Shown in pieces: positions 17,216-26,269 of a DNA stretch of 64,000 bases; positions within the stretch are counted from its first letter, which is position 1, and each line of letters starts with the position of its first letter. This stretch comes from Paenibacillus sp. S150 (GTDB taxonomy: Bacteria; Bacillota; Bacilli; Paenibacillales; Paenibacillaceae). Both the position numbers and the translations under genes were made by a program. Where the stretch lies: NCBI RefSeq assembly GCF_019352175.1, contig NZ_JACBYI010000010.1, forward strand, positions 62,001 to 126,000, read 5' to 3'. The notes under the pieces were generated by a model. The model had not been told where the DNA came from. It did no database searches and saw nothing but the letters and a program-made list of their open reading frames with translations.

Positions 17216-18679
17216 ATGTCTCTGCTTGTGAGGCAAACCGAGAAAGTGAAGAACTACGTTAACGGTGCATGGGTGGAATCCTCCTCCGGACAGCAGGAGG
17301 AAGTGTTCAATCCGGCAACCGGCGAGGTCATTGCCTATGTGCCGATCTCCAGCCGGGAGGAGCTGGACGCTGCGGTGAAGGCGGCGTCAGAAGCGTATCA
17401 ATCCTGGAAGAAGGTTGCCGTTCCGCGCCGCGCCCGCTATTTCTTCCGGTACCAGCAGCTGCTGGTGCAGCACGGAAGCGAGCTGGCCGGGCTGATCACG
17501 CTGGAGAACGGCAAAAGCCTGGAGGAAGCGCTTGGTGAAGTGCAGCGCGGCATTGAATGTGTGGAATTTGCCTCCGGCATTCCCTCGCTGATGATGGGCA
17601 GCCAGCTGCCGGACATCGCCACCGGAGTCGAATCGGGCATGTACCGGTACCCTCTTGGGGTGGTTGGCGGCATCGCGCCGTTCAACTTCCCGATGATGGT
17701 GCCCTGCTGGATGTTCCCGCTGGCGATTGCCTGCGGCAATACCTTTGTCCTGAAGCCCTCGGAGCGGACGCCGCTTCTCATGAACCGGCTGGCCGGGCTG
17801 TTTGCGGAAGCGGGCTTTCCGCCAGGGGTGCTGAATGTGGTGCATGGCGCGCATGGGGTTGTGAACGGCCTGCTGGAGCATGAAGAGGTCAAAGCGGTTT
17901 CCTTCGTCGGCTCCCAGCCGGTGGCGGAATATGTCTATAAGCACGGGACTTCATTCGGCAAGCGGGTGCAGGCGCTTGCCGGGGCCAAGAATCATTCGAT
18001 CGTGCTTCCCGATGCCGATCTCGACAGCGCAGTCAAAAATATCATCTCAGCCGCCTTCGGCTCTGCGGGCGAGCGCTGTATGGCCTGCTCGGTGGCGGTT
18101 GTGCATGAGCGGATCGCCGATGAACTGGTGAGCCGCCTGGCCGAGGCTGCCGATGGCCTGAAGATCGGCGACGGGAAGGACGAGGGAGTCTTCCTCGGCC
18201 CGGTGATCCGCCAGTCGAACAAAGAGCGCACAATCGCTTATATCGAAGCAGGGATTAAGGAGAAGGCGGAGCTGGTGCGGGATGGCAGACAGGACAGTGC
18301 GGCCGCCGGAGCGGGGTACTTCCTCGGTCCGACGATCTTCGACCATGTGCAGCCAGGCATGACCATCTGGCGTGATGAGATTTTCGCCCCGCTGCTGGCG
18401 GTGGTCCGGGTCAAGGATCTGGCGGAGGCAATCGCGGTGACGAACCAGTCGCCTTTTGCCAACGGGGCCTGCATCTATACGGACAGCGCCAAGGCGATCC
18501 GGGAATTCCGGGAAGAGATTGATGCGGGAATGCTGGGAGTCAATCTGGGCGTGCCTGCGCCGATGGCTTTTTTTCCTTTCTCGGGCTACAAGAAATCCTT
18601 CTATGGAGATCTGCACGCGAATGGCCGGGACGGTGTTGAGTTCTATACCCGCAAGAAAATGGTTACCGCACGTTATTGA
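17216..18679 (+). CDS. mmsA: CoA-acylating methylmalonate/malonate-semialdehyde dehydrogenase
   Basis: Encodes 487 residues. The ATG at 17216 follows GAAAGAGGTG. The longer frame from 17102 overlaps the previous gene and a hairpin. It is an aldehyde dehydrogenase of the MmsA subfamily: [12 protein letters not shown] near the start, [18 protein letters not shown], and the active-site region [11 protein letters not shown] with catalytic Cys288. MmsA-type enzymes convert methylmalonate or malonate semialdehyde to propionyl-CoA or acetyl-CoA with NAD+ and CoA. This is the last step of thymine or uracil breakdown through beta-aminoisobutyrate or beta-alanine. The aminotransferase gene that would supply the semialdehyde is next, 33 bases downstream. 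Confidence 0.92.
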   Translation: MSLLVRQTEKVKNYVNGAWVESSSGQQEEVFNPATGEVIAYVPISSREELDAAVKAASEAYQSWKKVAVPRRARYFFRYQQLLVQHGSELAGLITLENGKSLEEALGEVQRGIECVEFASGIPSLMMGSQLPDIATGVESGMYRYPLGVVGGIAPFNFPMMVPCWMFPLAIACGNTFVLKPSERTPLLMNRLAGLFAEAGFPPGVLNVVHGAHGVVNGLLEHEEVKAVSFVGSQPVAEYVYKHGTSFGKRVQALAGAKNHSIVLPDADLDSAVKNIISAAFGSAGERCMACSVAVVHERIADELVSRLAEAADGLKIGDGKDEGVFLGPVIRQSNKERTIAYIEAGIKEKAELVRDGRQDSAAAGAGYFLGPTIFDHVQPGMTIWRDEIFAPLLAVVRVKDLAEAIAVTNQSPFANGACIYTDSAKAIREFREEIDAGMLGVNLGVPAPMAFFPFSGYKKSFYGDLHANGRDGVEFYTRKKMVTARY

Positions 18680-18712
18680 ACTTATTATGGAAGGTTGAGA
18701 GGAGAGAGCGCC

Positions 18713-20080
18713 ATGCAAAGCCTGGGGAAGGAAAGCGGGCTGGCCGTCAAGAAGGATCAGCAGTATTTATGGCATAATATTACCCCTTACAATGAAAAGA
18801 ATCCGCCGATGATTGCCGCCACGGCGAGCGGATCATGGGTAACGGATATAGACGGAAACAAATTTCTCGACGGCATGTCCGGCCTGTGGTGTGTGAATGT
18901 GGGCTATGGACGGAAGGAACTGGCGGAGGCGGCCTATAGCCAGCTTCTGAGCCTGCCGTATTTCCCGCTCACGCAGAGCCATATGCCGGCTATCGCCCTG
19001 GCCGAGAAGCTGAACGAATGGCTGGAAGGCGACTATGTTATTTTTTTCTCCAACAGCGGTTCGGAAGCGAATGAAGCGGCCTTCAAAATCGCCCGCCAAT
19101 ACCAGCAGCAGATCGGCCAGCCTTACCGCCATAAATTCATCGCCCGCTACCGGGGCTATCATGGCAGCTCGCTCGGCGCCCTCTCAGCGACCGGCCAGGC
19201 ACAGCGGAAGTATAAATATGAACCGCTGAGCGGCGGATTTCTGCATGTGGCTCCGCCGGACAGCTACCGCCGTCCTGCGGGTATGACGGCAGAGGAATTC
19301 AACCTCCAGAGTGCGCAGGCGATTGAGGATACGATTGTCTGGGAAGGCGTGGAGACGGTAGCGGCGGTCATCATGGAGCCGGTGATTACCGGCGGCGGCG
19401 TCATTGTGCCGCATCAGGTCTATCTGGACCGGGTGCAGGAAATCTGCCATAAGCATGGCGTACTGCTGATTATTGACGAGGTTATCTGCGGCTTTGGGCG
19501 TTCCGGCCGCAAATTCGGCCATCAGAATTTTGGCGTGAAGCCGGATATCGTCACCATGGCCAAGGGCTTGACCAGCGCCTACCTGCCGCTGTCGGCCACG
19601 GCGGTCCGCAAGGATATCTACGAGGCCTTCAAGGACAACAGTGATGACTACGGGTATTTCCGGCATGTGAATACCTTCGGCGGCAATCCGGCCGCCTGTG
19701 CGCTTGCCCTGCGCAATCTGGAAATCCTGGAGCAGGAGAATCTGGTGGAGCGCGCCGATGTGCTGGGCCAAAGGCTGGCTGCTGAATTCGCCGGGCTGCT
19801 GGAGCACAGGCTGGTGGGCGATATCCGCAGCTTCGGGCTGGCCATCGGCATTGAACTGGTGGCGGATAAGGTGACCAAGCAGCCTGCCGACCTGGCTATT
19901 GTTAAGGGCATTATCGCTGAGTGCAAGGCCAAAGGGCTGATCATCGGCAAAAACGGGGATACCGTTGCGGGCTTCAATAATGTGCTCACCATCGCTCCGC
20001 CGCTGTCCTCCACCGATGGGGACATTCAGTTCATCATTGATACATTTACAGCTGTGCTGAACGGGAGCTGGGCAGGGTGA
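18713..20080 (+). CDS. Class III aminotransferase, omega-amino acid (beta-alanine) type
   Basis: Encodes 455 residues from the ATG at 18713, preceded by GAGAGGAGAGAG. It is a fold-type I PLP enzyme of the omega-amino-acid:pyruvate family. Features include GSEANEAAFKIARQY, the YHGSSLGALSATG segment, LLIIDEVICGFGRSG (the PLP-binding Asp) and the Schiff-base Lys284 in TMAKGLTSAYLP. With the semialdehyde dehydrogenase gene upstream and the dihydropyrimidine genes downstream, the likely reaction is beta-alanine or beta-aminoisobutyrate plus pyruvate giving the semialdehyde plus alanine. The exact amino acceptor cannot be read from sequence. The last 35 bases overlap the 3' end of the opposite-strand regulator gene. 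Confidence 0.9.
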   Translation: MQSLGKESGLAVKKDQQYLWHNITPYNEKNPPMIAATASGSWVTDIDGNKFLDGMSGLWCVNVGYGRKELAEAAYSQLLSLPYFPLTQSHMPAIALAEKLNEWLEGDYVIFFSNSGSEANEAAFKIARQYQQQIGQPYRHKFIARYRGYHGSSLGALSATGQAQRKYKYEPLSGGFLHVAPPDSYRRPAGMTAEEFNLQSAQAIEDTIVWEGVETVAAVIMEPVITGGGVIVPHQVYLDRVQEICHKHGVLLIIDEVICGFGRSGRKFGHQNFGVKPDIVTMAKGLTSAYLPLSATAVRKDIYEAFKDNSDDYGYFRHVNTFGGNPAACALALRNLEILEQENLVERADVLGQRLAAEFAGLLEHRLVGDIRSFGLAIGIELVADKVTKQPADLAIVKGIIAECKAKGLIIGKNGDTVAGFNNVLTIAPPLSSTDGDIQFIIDTFTAVLNGSWAG

Positions 20081-21734
20081 ATTTATCCGGATACAGGAGC
20101 TGGTAGGCACGGAGGGCAACCTGAATGGAGATGCGGTTCTCCGGCAGCATGAAGTCTTCGCCCAGCAGCTCGGTGATTTTGTCCAGCCGGTAATAGAGTG
20201 ACTGCCTGACGATGAACAGATTCCGGGCGGCAATCTGTTTCGAGCCGTCATGATCGAGATAGACACGGAGCGTCAGCAGCAGTTCGCTTCCTTTGGCGCT
20301 ATCGTGGTCAATCAGCGGCCCGAGATAGCTGCGGATGAAGTTCTCCAGCGTCTTGCCGTCATTCAGGCTCAGCAGCAGCTGGAAGACGCCAAGCTCTTCA
20401 TAGAAGAGAATGGGCTTCTGGTAACAAGAATACAGAGACAGCGCTTGTACGGCTTCCTGGTAACCGGCATAGGCATGTTTCAAGCCCCGGTGGGACTTGC
20501 TGACTCCGATAACGAGCTGCAGGTCCTTCAGCTTCTCGTCGGAGCGGATATGCTGCAGGGCATCCAGTGCCTGCTGAAGCCGCAGCTTGCCGGGGAGCTT
20601 GGACTGGATGTCGAGCGCAATGACGGTCAGGCGGTTGTTCTTCAGCGTAATCAGCGGACGCAGAGAGTACTTCTCGAAGATGGAGCGCAGAATGAGCGAT
20701 AAATGGAAGGTAATCGATTCCCATTCGTTCTCCGAGCTGTTCCATTTCACGTCGCGGGGGTTCTCAATTTCAATCAGGCAGACACGGTACGGCAGCTCAT
20801 TCACAACATTGAAGTCGGGTCCGACCAGCCCCTTGAGCCGGTTGTCATCAAGAGTGTGGCCGCCGATCAGCTCATCCACCCACAGATTCTCCGAGAACAG
20901 CTTGCGCTCCTCCATGTACCGCGTGCGCAGCAGCTCCTGGGCAATCGACAGCGAGGCGGAATCGAGCAGCAGGCAGTCGAATTCCTGCGGCTTGTGATTG
21001 CAGACCATCAGAATATAGGCCCAGGTCTGATCGAGCGCGCCCACCGGCTTCAGGGCGATCGTCTTGTGGCCGTAGTCGCGGAGATAAGGGGCTGCATCCG
21101 GCTGCACGCCTTCCATTTCTTCCCCGAAGGCTTCGAAGAAGCTTAGAAGCGGAGCTTGCTCTTCGGGTGAAAGCGCCGGGAAGAATAAGGGCTTGCCTTG
21201 CAGCTGCATATACACAATCTGCGTGCGGGTGCTTTTGCATAATAACTGCAGCACTTTAAGCGTACCCTGGGAGGTCAGGGTCAGGCGGTGGAACTCACGG
21301 GAAATGCTCTCCAGCTCCTGGAGCATGCGGTGATGGCGGTTGATGATGAGGGAATGCAGGTCCAGAGTGATGTCCACAAAGCGTACAGTGCGGGTGAAAA
21401 TGATCAGCGGGAAGTCATGCCGGTTGGCAAGCTCGGTCATTTCCTGGGGAATGATGCTGAAGTAAGCTCCCAACTCGATGCATAAGCAGGCTGCGTTCTT
21501 ATCGATCAAATTCTGCATGAACGATAAGGAAGAGGGCAGATCGGCGCTTGCGCCTATGCCGGTGGTCAGAATCATCTCTTCCCCGTGGATCAGACTTTCA
21601 AAGCTCGCGCTTTCCAGCACATGCACCCAGCGGATTGCGCGGCTCAGGCCGGTTCTTCCGCCGATAACCTCGGCTTCCGCGAACAGCGGTCTTTTGAGCG
21701 CATCACGAATGGTAAATACAAGTTCCCAATCCAT
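20046..21734 (-). CDS. PucR family transcriptional regulator
   Basis: Encodes 562 residues. The ATG at 21734 is preferred over the ATG at 21740 because GAGGGGG abuts the latter and is properly spaced from the former. The N-terminal PucR ligand domain (about residues 5-125; GGRTGLSRAIRWVHVLESASF, then HGEEMILTTGIGAS) is followed by a central GGDEF-like region and a C-terminal PucR helix-turn-helix (LRVYLDHDGSKQIAARNLFIVRQSLYYRLDKITELLG). Family members regulate purine, pyrimidine and related nitrogen catabolism. It lies between the two halves of the pyrimidine gene set, convergent to the aminotransferase and divergent from preT, so it probably controls the locus. Activator or repressor status is unknown. 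Confidence 0.9.
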   Translation of the reverse strand: MDWELVFTIRDALKRPLFAEAEVIGGRTGLSRAIRWVHVLESASFESLIHGEEMILTTGIGASADLPSSLSFMQNLIDKNAACLCIELGAYFSIIPQEMTELANRHDFPLIIFTRTVRFVDITLDLHSLIINRHHRMLQELESISREFHRLTLTSQGTLKVLQLLCKSTRTQIVYMQLQGKPLFFPALSPEEQAPLLSFFEAFGEEMEGVQPDAAPYLRDYGHKTIALKPVGALDQTWAYILMVCNHKPQEFDCLLLDSASLSIAQELLRTRYMEERKLFSENLWVDELIGGHTLDDNRLKGLVGPDFNVVNELPYRVCLIEIENPRDVKWNSSENEWESITFHLSLILRSIFEKYSLRPLITLKNNRLTVIALDIQSKLPGKLRLQQALDALQHIRSDEKLKDLQLVIGVSKSHRGLKHAYAGYQEAVQALSLYSCYQKPILFYEELGVFQLLLSLNDGKTLENFIRSYLGPLIDHDSAKGSELLLTLRVYLDHDGSKQIAARNLFIVRQSLYYRLDKITELLGEDFMLPENRISIQVALRAYQLLYPDKFTLPSSRSAQL

Positions 21735-21828
21735 AAGCATCCCCCTCGCTTTACGTATGCACGGTTTCCTGACTGGGGCCTCGCCACTCTCAGGCCATTC
21801 TCACAGGTAAAAAATACACTTTTGAAAT

Positions 21829-21843
21829 TAGACAATCTGTCTA
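21829..21843. promoter_or_regulatory. Palindrome TAGACA-N3-TGTCTA
   Basis: Perfect 6-3-6 inverted repeat about 95 bases upstream of the PucR regulator start. The arm TGTCTA, followed by GTG, is also present at 13226-13233. It could be an autoregulatory operator. Inference only. Confidence 0.45.
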
Positions 21844-22001
21844 GTGTAACGAAAAATGGAATTGACTATAGTTTCATTATGGCATGTAAGAATAGTTGAC
21901 CTAAACTGCTGGGAAATGGAATAGAAATTAGGGTATATTGTTCATTTTACTACATTAATCCTGAGAAGTAAGTAAAATATTAAGGCGATACTCGTAATTA
22001 A

Positions 22002-22018
22002 TGTTATATTATATAACA
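22002..22018. promoter_or_regulatory. Perfect palindrome TGTTATATTATATAACA before preT
   Basis: A 17-base palindrome with 8-base arms around a central T, ending 48 bases before the preT ATG and overlapping TATATT/TATAAC sequences that could be a -10. It is the strongest candidate operator in the locus, with an imperfect counterpart at 13312-13328. Confidence 0.5.
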
Positions 22019-22066
22019 CAAATGTGATTTAAGGCGGAAGACACTTACACAGAAGGAGGGATACGG

Positions 22067-23461
22067 ATGGAGCACGCTTCTCCGTTAAACACATTCACGC
22101 CCGATATGTTCATGCGCAATTTCGCCGAGGCTGAGCCCGGCCTCACCCGCAAAGGAGCAATCGAAGAATCCAACCGTTGCCTGTATTGTTATGATGCACC
22201 CTGCATCAAGGCCTGCCCGACCAGCATTAATATTCCTTCTTTCATTAAGCGTATTGCCACCGACAATTTGAAGGGCTCGGCATATGCGATTATGGATTCC
22301 AATCCCGTAGGCGCCAGCTGCGCACGCGTCTGTCCTACAGAGGAGCTGTGTGAAGGGGCGTGTGTGCTTAACGGTGCTTCCGCGCCGATTCAAATCGGGC
22401 TGCTGCAGCGCTATGCCACCGATTGGGCGGTTAACAGCGGAACCCGGTTATTTAAGGAGGGCGTTCCCAACGGTAAAAGAGTCGCGGTTATCGGCGGTGG
22501 TCCCGCCGGGCTGTCTGCGGCCAGAGAACTGGCGCGTGAGGGCTTTGGCGTAGTGATCTATGAAGCGAAGGAGCTCGCGGGCGGGCTGGACACACACGGA
22601 ATCGTCTCGTTCCGTCTGCCGCAGTCCATATCGCTGTGGGAAGTGGAGCAGGTGGAGAAGCTGGGCGTCCAGATCCGTACGGGAATGAAGGTGGGCGTTG
22701 ATGTCTCTGCAGAGGAGCTGAAGGCCGGGTATGATGCCATCGTGCTGGCCGCTGGTATGGGCTATGTTCCGCCGCTTGGCATTGAAGGGGAACGGCTCTC
22801 CGGTGTATATGATGCCATAGAGCTGGTGGAGACCACGAAGACGGGGATTCCGACGCTGGAGCTGATGGGACAGCGGGTGGCTGTCATAGGAGCAGGCAAT
22901 ACGGCAATTGATGCGGCTACCTGCTCGGTGCGGCTGGGAGCGGCGAATGTCAAGATGGTCTACCGCCGGACGCTTGCAGAGATGACGGCTTATGATTTTG
23001 AATACGAATTTGCCAAGCAGGAAGGCGTGGAATTCAGCTGGCTGACCTTGCCGAAGCGGATTATCGGGGATGAGCTCGGCAACGTGACTGCCCTGGAATG
23101 TGTGAAGATGAAGCTGACCGGCGAGACCGGCAAGGACGGCCGTCTCACGCCGATGCCGGTAGAAGGCTCTGAATTCCTCATGCCGGCAGATGCAGTGGTC
23201 GTGGCCATTGGACAGAAGCGGCGGATTGATCTGATTGAGGCGCTGGGCCTTGAGCATGAATGGGGCGTGGTCAAGATTGATGAGACCACCGGCCGGACCT
23301 CCGATCCGCAGATTTATGCCGCCGGCGATATTGTCTTCGGCTCCGGCAAAGGCGAAGCGATGGTAGTCTCCGCCGCCCAGCAGGGCAAGGATGCTGCTTA
23401 CGCCATCGTTAAGCAATTGTCGGGCCGGCAGGACAGCGTGGTCGGCTCTATCGTTAAATAA
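22067..23461 (+). CDS. preT: NAD-dependent dihydropyrimidine dehydrogenase subunit PreT
   Basis: Encodes 464 residues. The ATG at 22067 follows AGAAGGAGGGA. The N-terminal domain has eight cysteines typical of the 4Fe-4S domain of the glutamate-synthase-small-subunit type (CLYCYDAPCIKACP and CARVCPTEELCEGAC). It is followed by an FAD-binding GGGPAGLSAAREL and an NAD(P)-binding GAGNTAID. In E. coli, PreT with PreA reduces uracil and thymine to their 5,6-dihydro forms using NADH, the first step of the reductive pathway. It is followed by preA after an 88-base gap and is presumably on the same transcript. The palindrome at 22002-22018 suggests regulated expression. Confidence 0.94.
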   Translation: MEHASPLNTFTPDMFMRNFAEAEPGLTRKGAIEESNRCLYCYDAPCIKACPTSINIPSFIKRIATDNLKGSAYAIMDSNPVGASCARVCPTEELCEGACVLNGASAPIQIGLLQRYATDWAVNSGTRLFKEGVPNGKRVAVIGGGPAGLSAARELAREGFGVVIYEAKELAGGLDTHGIVSFRLPQSISLWEVEQVEKLGVQIRTGMKVGVDVSAEELKAGYDAIVLAAGMGYVPPLGIEGERLSGVYDAIELVETTKTGIPTLELMGQRVAVIGAGNTAIDAATCSVRLGAANVKMVYRRTLAEMTAYDFEYEFAKQEGVEFSWLTLPKRIIGDELGNVTALECVKMKLTGETGKDGRLTPMPVEGSEFLMPADAVVVAIGQKRRIDLIEALGLEHEWGVVKIDETTGRTSDPQIYAAGDIVFGSGKGEAMVVSAAQQGKDAAYAIVKQLSGRQDSVVGSIVK

Positions 23462-23549
23462 CGATGTCCGGACGGAGAACATTGTTATGGAAGCCTCGAA
23501 TTCGGCACCGGAAGCACTTGCCGGACTTACATGACAGGGAGGGAACATA

Positions 23550-24839
23550 ATGGCAGATTTGAGTATTGAGCTTGCAGGAATCAAGTCACCCAATCCGTTC
23601 TGGCTGGCCTCTGCGCCGCCTACCAATACCGGCTATCAGGTTCAGCGCGCCTTTGAAGCAGGCTGGGGAGGCGCGGTTTGGAAGACGCTGGGCGATCCGA
23701 TTATCAACACCTCGTCCCGGTTTGCGGCTGTGCATTTCAACGGGCAGCGCGTGGCCGGCTTCAACAATATCGAGCTGATCACCGACCGTCCGCTTGAAGT
23801 CAATCTCAAGGAAATCTATGAAACGAAGAAAAAATTTCCGGGCCATGCGGTTATCGCCTCCCTGATGGTAGAGCCGAAGCAGGAGAAATGGCATGAAATC
23901 GTCAAGCGGGTCGAAGCTGCCGGGGTAGACGGGCTGGAGCTTAACTTCGGCTGTCCGCACGGGATGGCTGAGCGCGGAATGGGCGCGGCCTCCGGCCAGC
24001 AGCCCGATCTGGTGCAGGCCCAGACCACCTGGGTCAAGGAAGTGGCAACAACGCCGGTCATTGTGAAGCTGACCCCGAATATTACCGACATCACGGTTGT
24101 GGCCCGCCATGCCGTCCTGGGCGGCGCGGATGCGATCAGCCTGATTAACACAATCAACAGTCTGGCCGGGGTGGACATTCACAGCTGGAACACGATCCCG
24201 AATGTGGGCGGCCAAGGGGCGCACGGCGGCTATTGCGGCCCGGCTGTGAAGCCGATTGCCCTCAGCATGGTCGCCGAATGTGCGCGCGACCGCGGCGTGG
24301 GCGTGCCCATCTCCGGAATTGGCGGCATTTCCACCTGGCAGGATGTGGTGGAGTTCATGCTGATGGGCTCAACCGGCATTCAGGTCTGCACAGCCGTGAT
24401 GCATCATGGCTTCCGGATAGTCGAGGAAATGATCGACGGTCTGAATAACTATCTCGATGACAAAGGACTGGCGTCGGTCACGGAGCTGACCGGCAAATCG
24501 GTGCCCAAGTACTCCAACTGGGGCGATCTGGACCTGAACTACAAGGTAGTGGCGCGGATTAATGAGGATAACTGCATCAATTGCAACAAATGCCATATAG
24601 CCTGCGAGGATGCTTCGCACCAGTGTATCGATATGCTTACCAATGCCGAGGGCAAGGCGGTTCTGCAAGTGCGCGAGGAAGATTGTGTAGGCTGTAACCT
24701 GTGTTCCATTGTCTGCCCGGCAGACGGAGCGATTGATATGGTTGCTCTTGACAGCGGGGCGGCTCCAATGACCTGGAATCAGCGGCAAAGGGTCATCAGC
24801 GGCCTGAACGGCTCATATTCGGAAGCGGAGGTGGTGTAA
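23550..24839 (+). CDS. preA: NAD-dependent dihydropyrimidine dehydrogenase subunit PreA
   Basis: Encodes 429 residues. Residues 1-310 form a dihydroorotate-dehydrogenase-like FMN barrel (IKSPNPFWLASAPPTN near the start, GLELNFGCPHGMAERGMG in the middle, PISGIGGISTWQDVVEFM later). The C-terminus carries two 4Fe-4S ferredoxin motifs: CINCNKCHIAC with a nearby downstream Cys, and CVGCNLCSIVCP. This matches the pyrimidine-reducing subunit of the PreTA complex. GACAGGGAGGGAA precedes the ATG. hydA starts only two bases after the stop. Confidence 0.95.
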   Translation: MADLSIELAGIKSPNPFWLASAPPTNTGYQVQRAFEAGWGGAVWKTLGDPIINTSSRFAAVHFNGQRVAGFNNIELITDRPLEVNLKEIYETKKKFPGHAVIASLMVEPKQEKWHEIVKRVEAAGVDGLELNFGCPHGMAERGMGAASGQQPDLVQAQTTWVKEVATTPVIVKLTPNITDITVVARHAVLGGADAISLINTINSLAGVDIHSWNTIPNVGGQGAHGGYCGPAVKPIALSMVAECARDRGVGVPISGIGGISTWQDVVEFMLMGSTGIQVCTAVMHHGFRIVEEMIDGLNNYLDDKGLASVTELTGKSVPKYSNWGDLDLNYKVVARINEDNCINCNKCHIACEDASHQCIDMLTNAEGKAVLQVREEDCVGCNLCSIVCPADGAIDMVALDSGAAPMTWNQRQRVISGLNGSYSEAEVV

Positions 24840-24841
24840 GG

Positions 24842-26269
24842 ATGAAGAAAATTATCAAAAACGGCATTATCGTTACCGCAGCAGATACTTATAGAGGAGA
24901 TGTGCTGGTCGAGGACGGGGTTATTGCCGGAATCGGCCTGAATCTGGAAGCGCCGGGTGCGGAGATCATCGACGCTTCCGGCTGTTATGTATTTCCGGGG
25001 GGCATTGACCCCCATACGCATCTGGATATGCCCTTTGGCGGCACGGTAACCGCCGATGACTTCGAGACCGGCACGATTGCCGCCGCTTACGGCGGGACGA
25101 CCACGGTTATCGACTTCTGTCTGACCACCAAAGGCCAGCCGCTGCAGCAGGCAGTAGATACCTGGCATAGCAAGTCCCGGGATAAGGCGGTTATTGATTA
25201 CAGCTTCCACCTGATGGTCTCGGAGCTGAATGATAAGGTGCTCGGCGAGCTGCCGCAGATTATTGAGGCTGAGGGCATTACCTCGCTGAAGGTATTCATG
25301 GCCTACAAGAACACGTTCCAGGCCGATGATGGCGTGCTGTACAAGACGCTGCAGGCCGCCAAGCAGGAAGGCGCGCTCGTCATGGTTCACGCCGAGAACG
25401 GCGATGTGATTGAATATCTGGTGGAGCAGGCCTTGGCTGCAGGCAACACCGATCCAATCTACCATGCCTTGACCCGGCCTCCGGAGCTGGAGGGCGAAGC
25501 TACCGGCCGGGCTGCGTATCTGACGGAGCTGACCGATTCACAGCTCTATGTCGTGCACGTGACCTGCGCGGAAGCCGCCTGGAAGATCGCAGAGGCGCGG
25601 CGGAAAGGGCTGCGGGTCTATGGCGAAACCTGTCCGCAGTATTTGGTATTGGATCAGACGGCGCTTGAGAAGCCGGACTTCGAGGGCGCCAAATATGTCT
25701 GGTCCCCGCCGCTGCGCGAGGAGTGGAACCAGGATGCGCTGTGGGATGCGCTCTGGAGCGGCACGCTGCAGACGATCGGCTCTGATCAATGCTCCTTCAA
25801 TTTCAAGGGACAGAAGGACCTCGGGCTGGGCGACTTCTCGAAGATCCCGAACGGCGGACCGACGATTGAGGACCGCTTCAGCGTGCTTTACTCCGAAGGT
25901 GTGCAGAAAGGCCGCATTTCCCTTAATAAATTTGTCGATATTATATCAACGTCCAGCGCCAAGCTGTTCGGGTTATTCCCGCAGAAGGGCACCATTGCTG
26001 TAGGCAGCGATGCGGATATCGTCATCTTTGACCCTTCAGCAGAAAGAACCCTTTCCGCCGGGAACCACCATATGAACGTGGATTACAATGCCTTTGAAGG
26101 CATGGAGGTCAAGGGAGAGCCTGTCTCGGTGCTCAGCCGGGGTGAATTTGTCATCCGTGACAAGCAATTTGTCGGCAAGGCAGGGACCGGCAAATATCTG
26201 CACCGCAAACGGTTCGAAGCGGAAGCGCCGCGCCCCTCCCAAGCGGAAATAAGCGGAGGAGTGGTCTGA
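24842..26269 (+). CDS. hydA: Dihydropyrimidinase (hydantoinase)
   Basis: Encodes 475 residues. It is an amidohydrolase-superfamily enzyme with the metal motif GGIDPHTHLDMPFGG, the carboxylated lysine expected at Lys156 in FMAYK, histidine ligands in VMVHAENGD and VVHVTC, and the metal aspartate in IGSDQC. It opens the ring of dihydrouracil or dihydrothymine to N-carbamoyl-beta-alanine or N-carbamoyl-beta-aminoisobutyrate. Some relatives act on hydantoins. Its start lies two bases after the preA stop, so the two are tightly coupled. The next enzyme, beta-ureidopropionase, is not encoded in the window. Confidence 0.94.
   Translation: MKKIIKNGIIVTAADTYRGDVLVEDGVIAGIGLNLEAPGAEIIDASGCYVFPGGIDPHTHLDMPFGGTVTADDFETGTIAAAYGGTTTVIDFCLTTKGQPLQQAVDTWHSKSRDKAVIDYSFHLMVSELNDKVLGELPQIIEAEGITSLKVFMAYKNTFQADDGVLYKTLQAAKQEGALVMVHAENGDVIEYLVEQALAAGNTDPIYHALTRPPELEGEATGRAAYLTELTDSQLYVVHVTCAEAAWKIAEARRKGLRVYGETCPQYLVLDQTALEKPDFEGAKYVWSPPLREEWNQDALWDALWSGTLQTIGSDQCSFNFKGQKDLGLGDFSKIPNGGPTIEDRFSVLYSEGVQKGRISLNKFVDIISTSSAKLFGLFPQKGTIAVGSDADIVIFDPSAERTLSAGNHHMNVDYNAFEGMEVKGEPVSVLSRGEFVIRDKQFVGKAGTGKYLHRKRFEAEAPRPSQAEISGGVV

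Larger units (their letters stand above)
21735..22066. promoter_or_regulatory. Divergent control region between the PucR regulator and preT
   Basis: 332 AT-rich bases with no gene. It contains two perfect palindromes: TAGACA-ATC-TGTCTA (21829-21843), nearer the regulator, and TGTTATATTATATAACA (22002-22018), nearer preT. Relatives of both lie upstream of the ABC importer operon. Confidence 0.6.
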
